This document shows positions 23,501 through 35,500 of a stretch of DNA of 64,000 nucleotides, in pieces. The notes beneath the pieces are model-generated. The model was not told where the DNA came from and did not search any database. It was given only the letters and a program-made list of their open reading frames with translations. The stretch comes from Luscinia megarhynchos (lineage: Eukaryota; Chordata; Aves; Passeriformes; Turdidae): contig CM067585.1 in the NCBI GenBank assembly GCA_034336665.1, positions 1,301,001-1,365,000 on the forward strand. The letters run 5' to 3'. Numbering within the stretch: position 1 is the first letter of the stretch; each line of letters starts with the position of its first letter. The position numbers were made by a program, and so were the translations under genes.

Positions 23501-26500
23501 TGGCACCACAAAAGGAGAATTTCTCTTTCCCTGCCTGCTGTGGTTTTCCAGGCTCTGCCCACGGCTGCCATGAGCAGTGTGGTCATTCTGAGCTGCCTTC
23601 CTGGCTCACAGAGTTGGGGTTACCAGCAGAAGGTTGCCCCAGCCAAAGCAAGCCTTGGGGGCTTGGACAGTCCTTAGACACCCCCTGGGGACACTCAGTC
23701 TCGTGGTACCAGTCCAAAGCCACCACTCCCCAAGCCTGTGCCTGCTGTGATGGGTTTGGTGCTGGTTAATTTTCCTGCTCGTTAATTTGGCAGCAGGGAA
23801 GCACTGGGCGCTCGGCGTTGCTCTGGGTTGACTCACTCCCGGTGTTCCTGGGGCTGCTGGGGTGAAGGCAGCTCCGGATGGGGTGGTGGTGTGGTGTGGT
23901 TGGGGTGATGTAATTGGGGTGGGTGTAGTTGGGGTGATGTCACTGAGGCGGTGTAGTTGGGTTTGTGTAGTTGGGGTGATGTAATTGGGGTGGTGTTGTT
24001 GGGTTTGGTGTAGTTGGCTTGATGTAGTTAGGTTGGTGTAGTTGGGTTGATGTCACTGGGGTGGTGTAGTTGGGTTGGTGTAGTTGGGATAGTGTAGCTG
24101 GGATGGTGTAGTTGGAGTGGTGTCGTTGGGATGATGTGGTTGGAGTGGTGTATTTGGGGTGGTGTTGTTGGGGTGGTGTTGTTGGGGTGGTGTTGTTGGG
24201 GTGTTGTTGAGGTGGTGTAGTTGGGGTGATGTAGTTGGGATAATGCAATTGGGGTGGTGTAGTTGGATTGGAGTAGTTGGGATGGTGTAGTTGGGATAGT
24301 GTAGCTGGGGTGGTGTAGTTGGGTTGGTGCAGTTGAGGTGATGTAGTTGGAGTGGTGTAGTTGAGGTGGTGTTGTTGGGGTTGTGTAGTTGGGGGTGGTG
24401 TTGGGGTGGTGTAGTTGGGTTGGTGGTGGGGCTTTGTGGTGGTGGGGTGATGTAGTTGGGCTGATGCTGGGTTGGTGTTGTTGGGGTGATGGTGTGGGGT
24501 GATGCAGTTGGGCTGATGTTGGATTGGTGCTGGGATGGTGTTGGGCTGGTGTAGTTTGATTGGTTGTGTTGGGCTGGTGGTGGTGTAGTTGGGCCGGTGT
24601 TGGGGTGGTTTAGCTGGGGTTGTGGGGTGGCTTGGTGATTTGAGGTGATGTTGGGTGGGTGTTTTTGGGTTGGTATTGTTGGGGTGGTGTAGTAGGGGTT
24701 GGTGGTGTGGGTCAGTGATGTTGGGGTGATGTTGGGTGGCTGGTTTTGGGTTGGTGTTGCTGAACTAGTGTCGATTGGTCAGTCATGTTGGGCTGGTGTT
24801 GGTGTAGTTGGGCTGGTGGGGGTGGGTTGGTGTTCTTGGGGTGATGTTGGGTGGGTTGGTGTTCTTGGGGTGATGTTTGGGTGGGTTGGTGTTCTTGGGG
24901 TGATGGGTGGTGGTGTGGGGTGGTGTCATGGTGGTGGAGTTGGGATGATGTCATGGGGTGGTGCAGTTGGGTTGCTGGTTTGGCTTGGTGTTGTTGGGGT
25001 GGTGTTTTAGTGCTGGTGGTGTTGGACTGGTGTAGTTTGGTCAGTCATGTTGATCTGGTGTTGGTGTAGTTGGGGTGGTGTTGAGAAGGTGTTTTTGGAT
25101 TGATATTGTGATCAAATTGGGTTGGTGTAGTTGGGGTGGTGTAGTTAGGCTGTTGGAGTGGTGCTAGGCGGGTGTTTTTTGGTTGGTGTTGTTTGGATGG
25201 TGTTGGGTTTGGTGTAGTTTGGTTGGTTTACTTTGGTGTAGTTGGGTCAGTGTAGCTGGGCTGTTGTTGGGTTGGTGTAGTCGGTCTGGTGTAGTTGGGT
25301 TGGTGTAGTCAGTTTTGTGTAGTTTGGTTGGTGTAGTTGGGCTTTTTTTGGGTTGGTGTAGTTGGGTTTGGTGTAGTTGTGCTGTTGTTGGGGTGATGGA
25401 ATTGGGATGGTGTAGGTCGGTGTTACCAGTGTGGTGTCAGGTGGGTGTTTTTGGATTGGTGTTGGGGTGATGTTGTTGGGTTGGTGGGTTTGGGGTGCTG
25501 TTGCTGGGTGATATTTTGGGATGGTGGTGTTGGACTGGTGTTGGGGTGCTGTTGTATTGGTGTAGTTAGGGTGATGTATTTGGGCCAGTGTAGTTAGGGT
25601 GGTGCTCTTGGGGTGACGCTTTTGGGGTGCTGGTGTGGACTGGTGTAATGTGGTCAGTTGTGTTGGGCTGCTGGAATGGTATCGTTTGGGTGCTGTTGTT
25701 GGGGTGAAGTTGTTGGAGTGAAATGGCTGGAGTGCCATTTTTGGGGTGCTGTTTTTGGGGTGATGTTGCTCTATCGGTGTTTTTGGGGTGCTGTTTTTGG
25801 GTGCCATTTTTGGGGTGATGTTTTTGGGGTGCTACTGCTGTATCGGTGTATTTGGAGTGCTGTTTTTGGGGTGCTGTTTCGGGGTGCCGTTGCTCTGTTG
25901 GTGTTTTTGGGGTGCCGTTGCTCTATCGGTGTTTTTGGGGTGCTGTTTTTTGGGTGCCGTTGCTCTATCGGTGTTTTTGGGGTGCTGTTGCTGTGTAAGT
26001 GTATTTGGGGTGTTGTTTTTGGGGTGCTGTTTTTGGGTGCTGTTTTTGGGTGCCGCTGTTCTGTCGGTGTTTTCGTGGGTGCCGTTGCTCTGTCGGTGTT
26101 TTTGGGGTGCTGTTGCTCTATCGGTATATTTTGGGGGTGCTGCTGCTCTATCGGTGTTTTTGGGGTGCTGTTGCTGTGTCAGTGTATTTGGGGTGCTGTT
26201 TTTGGGGTGCTGCTGCTCTGTCGGTGTTTTTGGGGTGCTGTTTTGGGGTGCCGTTGCTCTATCGGTACATTTGGGGGTGCCGTTGCTCTATCGGTGTTTT
26301 TGGGGTGCTGTTTTGGGGTGCCGTTGCTCTGTCAGTGTTTTTGGGGTGCTGTTTTGGGGTGCCGTTGCTCTATCGGTGTTTTTGGGGTGCTGTTGCTGTG
26401 TCAGTGTATTTGGGGTGCTGTTTTTGGGGTGCTGTTGCTCTGTCGGTGTTTTTGGGGTGCTATTTTGGGGTGCTGTTGCTCTGTCGGTGTTTTTGGGGTG

Positions 26501-29500
26501 CTGTTTTGGGGTGCCGTTGCTCTGTCGGGTGTTTTTGGGGTGCTGTTTTTGGGTGCCGTTGCTCTATCGGTGTTTTTGGGGTGCTGTTTTGGGGTGCCGT
26601 TGCTCTGTCGGTGTTTTTGGGGTGCTGTTTTGGGGGTGCCGTTGCTCTATCGGTGTTTTTTGGGGTGCTGTTGCTGTGTCAGTGTATTTGGGGTGCTGTT
26701 TTGGGGTGCGTTGCTCTGTCGGTGTTTTTGGGGTGCTGTTTTTGGGGTGCTGTTGCTCTGTCGGTGTTTTTTGGGGTGCTGTTTTGGGGGTGCCGTTGCT
26801 CTGTCGGTGTTTTTGGGGTGCTGTTTTTGGGTGCCGTTGCTCTATCGGTGTTTTTGGGGTGCTGTTGCTCTATCGGTATATTTGGGGGTGCTGCTGCTCT
26901 ATCGGTGTTTTTGGGGTGCTGTTTTGGGGTGTCAGTGTATTCGGGGTGCTGTTTCGGTGTGCCGTTGCTCTGTCGGTGTTTTTGGGGTGCCGTTGCTCTG
27001 TCGGTGTTTTTGGGGTGCTGTTTTGGGGTGCCGTTGCTCTATCGGTGTTTTTGGGGTGCTGTTTTTTGGGTGCTGTTGCTCTATCGGTGTTTTTGGGGTG
27101 CTGTTGCTCTATCGGTATATTTGGGGTGCTGCTGCTCTATCGGTGTTTTTGGGGTGCTGTTGCTGTGTCAGTGTTTCTGGGGTGCTGGTTTTGGGGTGCT
27201 GTTTTAAGGTGCTGTTGCTGTACCGGTGTTTTTGGGGTGCCGTTGCTCTGTCAGTGTATTTGGGGTGCTATTTTTGGGGTGCTGTTGCTCTGTCGATGTT
27301 TTTGGGGTGCTGTTGCTGTGTCAGTGTTTTTGGGGTGCTGTTGCTGTATCGGTGTATTTGGGGTGCTGTTTTGGGGTGCCGTTGCTCTGTCGGTGTATTT
27401 GGGGTGCTGTTTGGGGTGCTGTTGCTCTGTCGGTGTTTTTGGGGGTGCCGTTGCTGTATCGGTGTATTTGGGGTGCTGTTTCGGGGTGCTGTTGCTCTAT
27501 CGGTGTTTTTGGGGTGCTGTTTTTGGGGTGCCGTTGCTCTGTCGGTGTTTTCGGGGTGCCGTTGCTCTATCGGTGTATTTGGGGTGCTGTTTTGGGGTGC
27601 CGTTGCTCTGTCGGTGTTTTTGGGGTGCTGTTTTCGGGGTGCCGTTGCTCTGTCGGTGCATTTGGGGTCCGGGTGTGTCCCCCGCCTCGGGGCGGTTCGG
27701 GACGGGCCCCGCCCTCCGTGCCCTGCGAGCGGCGCGGGGCCGAGCCGGGCTGCCGGAGGAAGCGAAACCGGAGAGTTGAATCATCCACCCGCAGCGCTGA
27801 AAACCGACACTGCCTCATCAGCCACTTCCCTCGCCGGCTTTTTCCACCCTGCTCTTTGTCCCTCCACATTTTGGAGCAACTTTAAAAATCTTTGGGAGGA
27901 GAATCGGAGTGTCCAGCACTGCTGGGAGTGTTTTCCTTGCAGTTGACCGCTGATTTTTAAACAAAAAACTGAAATCAGGAATGCTCGGGCAGGTGGAGGG
28001 GTCAGTGTGTGGCACAAAGGGCTCCTTGGCTTCACTGTGAAGGAGCTTTCAGGCAGTTATCCAAAAAGGATGTCCCAAAAGGAATCCACAGGATTCCTGT
28101 TACAGAGCGGAGCAGTGGGATGGGGCTGTTGTATCGGGAGCCTGTGAAACCTGAAATACAACCACGGAGTTTGGCTGTAAGAATCACCCTGCAAAACAAA
28201 CCTCCAGTGATGCTCTGGGCTCCCAAAAACCTTCTGTCTGCTGGAGAGAGCCCAGCGGAGCTCAGGGAGCTGCTGCAGGGCTGGAGCCAGGCTGGGAGAG
28301 CTGGGGGTGACACCTGGAGAGGAGAAGCTCCAGCAGAGCTCAGAGCCCCTGGCAGGGCCTGGAGGGCTCCAGGAGAGCTGCAGAGGGACTGGGGACAAGG
28401 CAGGAGGGACAGGACACAGGGAATGGCTTCAAATTGGGAAAGTGGAGATTTTGGGAACGGGATTTTGGGCAGGAATTGTTCTCTGGGAGGGTGGGCAGGG
28501 CTGGGATGGAATTGCCAGAGCAGCTGTGGCTGCCCTGGATCCCTGGCAGTGCCCAAGGCCAGGCTGGACACTGGGAGCAGCTGGGACAGTGGGAGGTGTC
28601 CCTGGGGGTGGCACTGGGTGGGTTGAACTCCCAAATCCACACCTTCCTAAACAACACAGACCTCGTGATTTTCCTGTCCAGATCTGCTGATTTTGGGACT
28701 GGTGCTTTTTGTTTCAGCTGGCCCTGAAGGAGGAGGAGCTGGAGGGGTGGATGGAGCTCTGAGGTGCTTTGCTACATCAGATGATGCAGTAATTCTGCAT
28801 TTAAAGGGATTTGTGTTGTTGCCTATTTTTGTTTTTAATTTGAAGGGAAATACAGTTATGCTGGTGCATTTTAATGCGCTCTGATGCATGTGGTGCATTT
28901 AATGAGGCTGAAATGAAGCAGTCTCTAATTGAAAGCCATTTTCTCTTGCTTCCAAGTTGCAAACACGATGTGATGGCACTGAGCAGTCCCTGGAGGGGCA
29001 GGATGAGAGTTCCCATGGGGTACCTCGGGTGTCCCACCCACCCCAGCTCCTGTTAACAGCTGGTAATGGGGCAGGGATGTGGGGCTGGCATGGGATAAGA
29101 GGACAGGAAGGAGGGGATTTTTCCCAAATAATGGTGTGCTTATGTTTAAAAAATATTTGAAGCCACCTTTGGTGATTTGGGGACATCAAAGTGGTCACTC
29201 TGGCGTGGGGTCCTGCTCACACAGCAGCTCCACACCTGGATTTGTTTTCTGCCATGTCAATTTTTTTACACTGATTCCAACAATAGGAAATGTATATATG
29301 ACTTGATAATGAGCCATCTTTAATTAATACCGACCTCAGGCCCTGATTGGGAAGCACGTGGCCATAACAAACACACAACTCAGAGAAAGCAGAGACCTTC
29401 CCCTGCCTGGCTGATGTGCTGAAGTCCAGCAGAGGAGAGCTGTTCAAGGGAACAAGATTTATTCTGCACTGTCCCTGTGCAGGAAACTCCCACCAATGCT

Positions 29501-32500
29501 TTGGTATCAGTGAGTTTGGGTTTCCTTAGCCAGGATTTCCCTCCTCCAGCACAGCACTGGGAATCTCTGGAATGGGGTGCACCTGGCAGCACTGCCTGTG
29601 CTGGTTTTGGGAAGCCAGGACCCACTGGGGGCTCTTGGGGATGCTGTGCCTCAGTTTCCCCACCTGTAAAGTGCCCTTTGCAGAGGGGAAGGACGGCAGG
29701 ATGAGTTGCTTCCCCCACGGTGCTGATACCAGTATCTTCCCATCCTGGATTTGACTGGAAGGGCAGCCTGACATTATTTTGGGAACCTCACTTTTTGTAC
29801 AAAAGGTGGCTCCTGCAGGGCAGGGCTTGCTTTTACCAGATCCTTGCATGGAGGAAAAAACATGAGGGTGCTTTCAGACTCTGGGTGTCATTTTCCACGC
29901 TGGCTGTTCCTGCAGCTCTTTTGGTTCTCAGCAACATTTTTGGGGAATTTGGTGCTGTTTCCATGAGGTCCTGCGGGCTGTGGGTTGTGGTGTGAGCAGC
30001 TCCAGGCAGCAGGATGGATTCTCAAGCTGATCTCCTTAAGGATCAGACTGGGCACGGGTTTTGGGGCCAGTCTCTGCCCCTCCCCACGGGCTGGTCTCCT
30101 TGCAGGTGTCATGTCTCTGTGGCTCTGCCCCGTGCCTGCTCTGTGGCTGCTGCCCCTCGGCCAAGAACTCCACCATCTCCCGCCTCCTCTTCACCATCTT
30201 CCTCTTCCTTGGCACCCTCGTGTCCATCATCATGATAATCCCGGGCGTGGAGAAGGAGCTGCACAAGGTAAAGAGCTCCTGGAGGTCACTGGGAAGAAAC
30301 GACCCAGCTCGTGGTGGGGACTTGAGGCTGAATCAAAAAAGTGAATTTTTGGGCCATGATGTGCTTCTGTTCCTCTTTATTCTGAGCGTCTCACTGGGAG
30401 GAGGCATTATCAACCCTGGTTTTCCGTAGAGGGGAAAATGCAGTGGCATCATTTCATGCAATTTTTGGTTTTCCCAGGAAAAAATTCCTATATCCTGTTT
30501 TTTTGGGCTTTAGCCAATGCTTTGCCAGTCAGGGAGGTGGGACTTCAGGTGGAGAGAGCAGAGCTCTGCCAGCTGAGCTGGGCTTTAGGGAAAAGCTGGT
30601 TCCATGCCAGCTTTCCACTGACCACTGGCTGGCTTTACCTGTGTCACCTCAGGCAAGTGGCACTGGAGCAGGCATGGTCTGGCCCATCCTTGGTGGCACC
30701 AGGGCTCGTGGTGGGTGTGGAATCACAGAATGGTTTGGGTTGACAGGAATCTCCAAGCTCATCTCTTTATAGTTCCATGGCAGGGACACCTCCCACTGTC
30801 CCAGGCTGCTCAGTGCCCCGTCCAGCCTGGCCTGGGACACTGCCAGGGATCCAGGGGCAGCCACAGCTGCTCTGGACAACCTGAGGGCTTCACAATGGAG
30901 AAGCTGCTTTTCAGTCCAACCAGATCTTCGATCCAGACCTTCCCACAGCTGTCAGTCCCCAGCAAGACGTGCTGAGATGATTGTCCAGGTTTGAAGGACA
31001 GGTGCCTGCCAGTAAAGGCAGAAGCTTCGCTTTGAAATGGAGAATGTAACCCCCTCCCTCCAAATTATTGTTCCAATTTTGAAATTAAGGGGCTCTCAGG
31101 CAAAGGCATGGGAAGTAGGAATAACAGATCTTTACTATTAAAATAGAAATACAGTATTACAAAGAACAATCCCAAAGCACTGGCAGAGTCAGAATCCAAG
31201 CTGACACCCGTCAGTCAGTCAGGGTGTTGGCAGCAGTGCCATTCAATGGTGGCTGCATCCTCCTGCAGTGGCAGATGTGGTTCAGCTGGAGCAGTGCTCC
31301 TGTAGAAGGTGCAGTTTTCCTCTGAAGCTCCAGGGATGATGTGGAAGGTCTGGTTTTCCTCTGGAATCCAGTGGGAAGAAGGTACCATGGTGTCCAAAAT
31401 CTCAGTTTTTATCTGGGTAGGAAATGTTTGGCTCCTCCCCCTGGCTGGAGCATCTCCCAGTGGGATGATGTAATTTTATCAGCCATGCCCTGGGACTCAA
31501 TGGCCATGAACAGGAGATATCTCCTGGAGGGAGGATGGGCTGTGGGAAAGATAAAGATGATTGCCCCAGCTGGTTTTTAACAATGGCCCATTAACAGAAG
31601 ATATCTCCTGGAGGGAGGATGGGCTGTGGGAAAGATAAAGATGATTGCCCCAGCTGGTTTTTAACAATGGCTCATTAACGGGAGATATTCCCATAGAGAT
31701 ACGGATCACTGCCACACCCAGTTTTTAACAATGGCCCATTAACAGGAGATATCTCCCACAGCAGTAGGAATCACTGCCACACCCAGTTTTTAACAATGGC
31801 CATGAACAGGAGATATCTCCTGGAGGGAGGATGGGCTGTGGAAAGATAAAGATGATTGCCCCAGCTGGTTTAAAGATGGCCCATGAGCAGATAATATGTG
31901 CCAGGAGATCAGGGTCACTGCCCCACCTGGCTGCAGCAGATGGGGACAGAATTCACATTTCTGGCCGCATCCTGTACTGCCACCCAAGACAATGCTGCTC
32001 ACTATCCCATCACTGTTTCAGCTCCCTGGGTTCTGTGAAGGCAGTGGCTCGGTGCTGGGGGTCCAGACCAACGTGGACTGCAGCAGCTTCCTGGGCCACA
32101 AGGCCGTGTACCGCATGGGCTTCGCCATGGCCGCCTTCTTCTGCCTCTTTGCCGTGCTGATGCTGTGCGTGCGCAGCAGCCAGGACCCGCGGGCCGCCCT
32201 GCAGAACGGGTGCGTGGGGTCCCTCTGGGCCTGGGGTGGGACGGGCAGGACCCCCATCCCTGTCCCTGCTGGCTGCACACCGTGCCTCCCTCTGCTCCCG
32301 CAGCTTCTGGTTCTTCAAGTTCCTGGTGCTGGTGGGGATCACGGTGGGCGCGTTCTACATCCCCGACGGCGCCTTCACCTCAGGTGAGGAGCTGCCCGAG
32401 CCCTGCTTGGCACCTCTGCCCCGGACCACACCCAGGGCTGTGCCCCCAGTCCCACCTCCCTGTTCTCAGCTGGCTTCTCTCCTCCTCTCCAGTCTGGTTT

Positions 32501-35500
32501 TACTTCGGCGTGGTGGGCTCCTTCCTCTTCCTGCTCGTGCAGCTGGTGCTGCTGATCGACGCGGCGCACGCCTGGAGCCAGGGCTGGCTGCGCCGCGCGG
32601 GCCAGGGCAGCGCCCGGGGCTGGTACGCAGGTGGGTGTGCTGGCAGCGCCCGGGGCTCTGCCCATCCCCAGGGGAGGCTGAGCTGCCTGGGATGGGGGCT
32701 CTGCTCCAGCCCCGTCTGCTCTCCTCCCCCAGCCCTTTGCACCGTCACCTTCCTCTTCTACGCCGCCTCCATCGCGGGCGTGGTGCTGCTCTACGTGTAC
32801 TACACCCAGCCCGAGGGCTGCACCGAGGGCAAGGCCTTCATCAGCATCAACCTCATCCTCTGCCTCCTCCTCTCAGTCGTGTCCATCCTGCCCAAGATCC
32901 AGGTGAGGCAGTGGGGAGCACCCAGGACATTGGGGCTGTGTCACCCCGGGGTACAGGAGCACCCAGGACATTGGGGCTGTGTCACCCCAGGGGACAGGAG
33001 CACCCAGGACATTGGGGCTGTGTCACCCCAGGGGCACAGGAGCACCCAGGACATTGGGGCTGTGTCAACCCAGGGTACAGGAGCACCCAGGAGCCTGTGC
33101 TGTGTCACCCGGGGGCACAGGAGCACCAGGACATTGGGGCTGTGTCACCCCAGGGGTACAGGAGCACCAGGACATTGGGGCTGTGTCACCCGGGGGTACA
33201 GGAGCACCAGGACATTGGGGCTCTGTCACCCCAGGGTACAGGAGCACCCAGGACATTGGGGCTGTGTCACCCCAGGGTACAGGAGCACCCAGGAGCCTGG
33301 GCTGTGTCACCCTGGGGGACAGGAGCACCCAGGACATTGGGGCTGTGTCACCCCAGGGCACAGGAGCACCCAGGAGCCTGGGCTGTGTCACCCCAGGGTG
33401 CAGGAGCACCCAGGACATTGGGGCTGTGTCACCCCGGGGTACAGGAGCACCAGGACATTGGGGCTGTGTCACCCTGGGGGACAGGAGCACCCAGGACATT
33501 GGGGCTGTGTCACCCCAGGGGACAGGAGCACCCAGGACATTGGGGCTGTGTCACCCCGGGGTACAGGAACACCCAGGACATTGGGGCTGTGTCACCCCTG
33601 GGGGACAGGAGCACCCAGGACATTGGGGCTGTGTCACCCCGGGGTACAGAAACACCCAGGACATTGGGGCTGTGTCACCCTGGGGCACAGGAGCACCCAG
33701 GACATTGGGGCTGTGTCACCCCAGGGTACAGGAGCACCCAGGAGCCTGGGCTGTGTCACCCCGGGGGTACAGGAGCACCCAGGACATTGGGGCTGTGTCA
33801 CCCCAGGGACAGGAGAACCCAGGACATTGGGGCTGTGTCACCCTGGGGTACAGGAGCACCCAAGCACCCCCTGTTGTGTTTCAGGAGGCTCAGCCACACT
33901 CGGGGCTGCTGCAGGCCTCCCTCATCACCCTCTACACCATCTATGTCACCTGGTCTGCCCTGGCCAACGTTCCAAGTAAGCCAGACGCCTCCTGGGGGTT
34001 GGGGGAGGGCTGGAGGGGCAGGAGCCCTCACTGGGGGTGTTTGTCCCTCTGTGTCCTTGGGGCTGACCCCCCGTGTCCCCCAGCCCGGCGCTGTAACCCC
34101 ACGCTGCTGCTGAGGAACAGCACGGGCTCAGCCACGGCCCCCGAGCCGCCGACAGCCTGGTGGGACGCCCCGAGCATCGCGGGGCTGCTGATCTTCATCC
34201 TCTGCACCCTCTTCATCAGGTGAGGCCGGCCCTGCCCCCGGGGACAGCCACGGCAGGCAGGTCACACCTTGCTCCCGGGGCTTCGTCACCAAAGTCTCCT
34301 TGTCTGCCATCCCTGTCCCCAGGCCTGACCACAGGCACCGTGTAAGGAAAATTAATCCACAGACACCAGAGGTTTATGTCCAAAAAGGAGGCAGAGGAGT
34401 CCTTTATGCTTTATTGGAATAAAGGGAGAGGCCGTGGGGCATTCCCCTGGGATCTCTCAGATTTTTGGAGGACGCAGCCTCCTTTTATCCCAATTTCCCA
34501 GCTGCATTTCCCTCTCTCCCCATTGCTGAGGCACTCGAGAGGCACAGACTGCCCAAACACCTGACACCTGACATTCCCCTCTAATGTACAACCCTTGTAA
34601 TTTTTAATTCTTGTAGAATTCATAGTTCCCCCCCCCGCCGTTGCTTTTTTTCATATTCTGTTACCCAATTTCATTTACCAGCAAACTACAGTTTGTTTGT
34701 AAAGGCAAATCTCTTTTCCCATTCACCAGTCAGTGCAATCCCTCCCATTGTTTCTTTTATCTCTGGGTGCTAACTTTAACTAGCAACAGATCTACAGCTT
34801 GTTTGTGAAGACAAATGTAACATTCCTTTTAACCGTTTTTAGGGTTTCCCCACAGCCCCAAATTGCTCCAAGGACAAAACCCCAGCCCCGGGGTGGCTTT
34901 ATCCGAGCAGATCACTGGCTGTGCTCCCAGGTCACCTCACCCTCTGCAGCCATTCGCTGCCCGTGTTCCCCCAGGCACCCCAGGGCCTTTCCCAGAGCAG
35001 TTTCCCACCTCAGGGGCCCCATTCCCACGCTGGACCTGGGGTTGTTCTCCCCACGGGCAAACCTTTGTCCTTCCTTCTCTTTGTTGAGATTGATGAGGTT
35101 CCAGTCAGCCTGCCAGTGCCTGAAGGGGTTAAGAGAGTGGAGAGGGGCTTTGGACAAGGGTGACAGAGATTTTACCTGCATCCCCCAAACTGCCCTGGCT
35201 GTCCCAGACCTGCAGGGCTCTGGTTTAGGGCCACAGTCACGGTTTTTAGGGTTTCCCCACAGCCTGCATCCCCCAAACTGCCCTGCCTGTCCCAGACCTG
35301 CAGGGCTCTGGTTTAGGGCCACAATCACGGTTTTTAGGGTTCTCCCACAGTCTGCATCCCCCAACCTGCCCTGGCTGTCCCAGACCTGCAGGGCTCTGGT
35401 TAAAGGTCACAATCACGGTTTTTAGGGTTCTCCCACAGTCTGCATCCCCCAAACTGCCCTGGCTGTCCCAGACCTGCAGGGCTCCAGCAGAGCTGCAGGG

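Noticed and set aside
25658..27946. 762- and 663-codon Cys/Gly-rich membrane-like ORFs
   Set aside because: The hydrophobic look comes from the GT-rich minisatellite unit. Several frames are open at once and the array lies inside intron 1.
32165..34223. 604-, 625- and 414-codon forward ORFs
   Set aside because: They run from real SERINC2 exons through introns into the intron 6 minisatellite. The true exons are annotated with splice sites.
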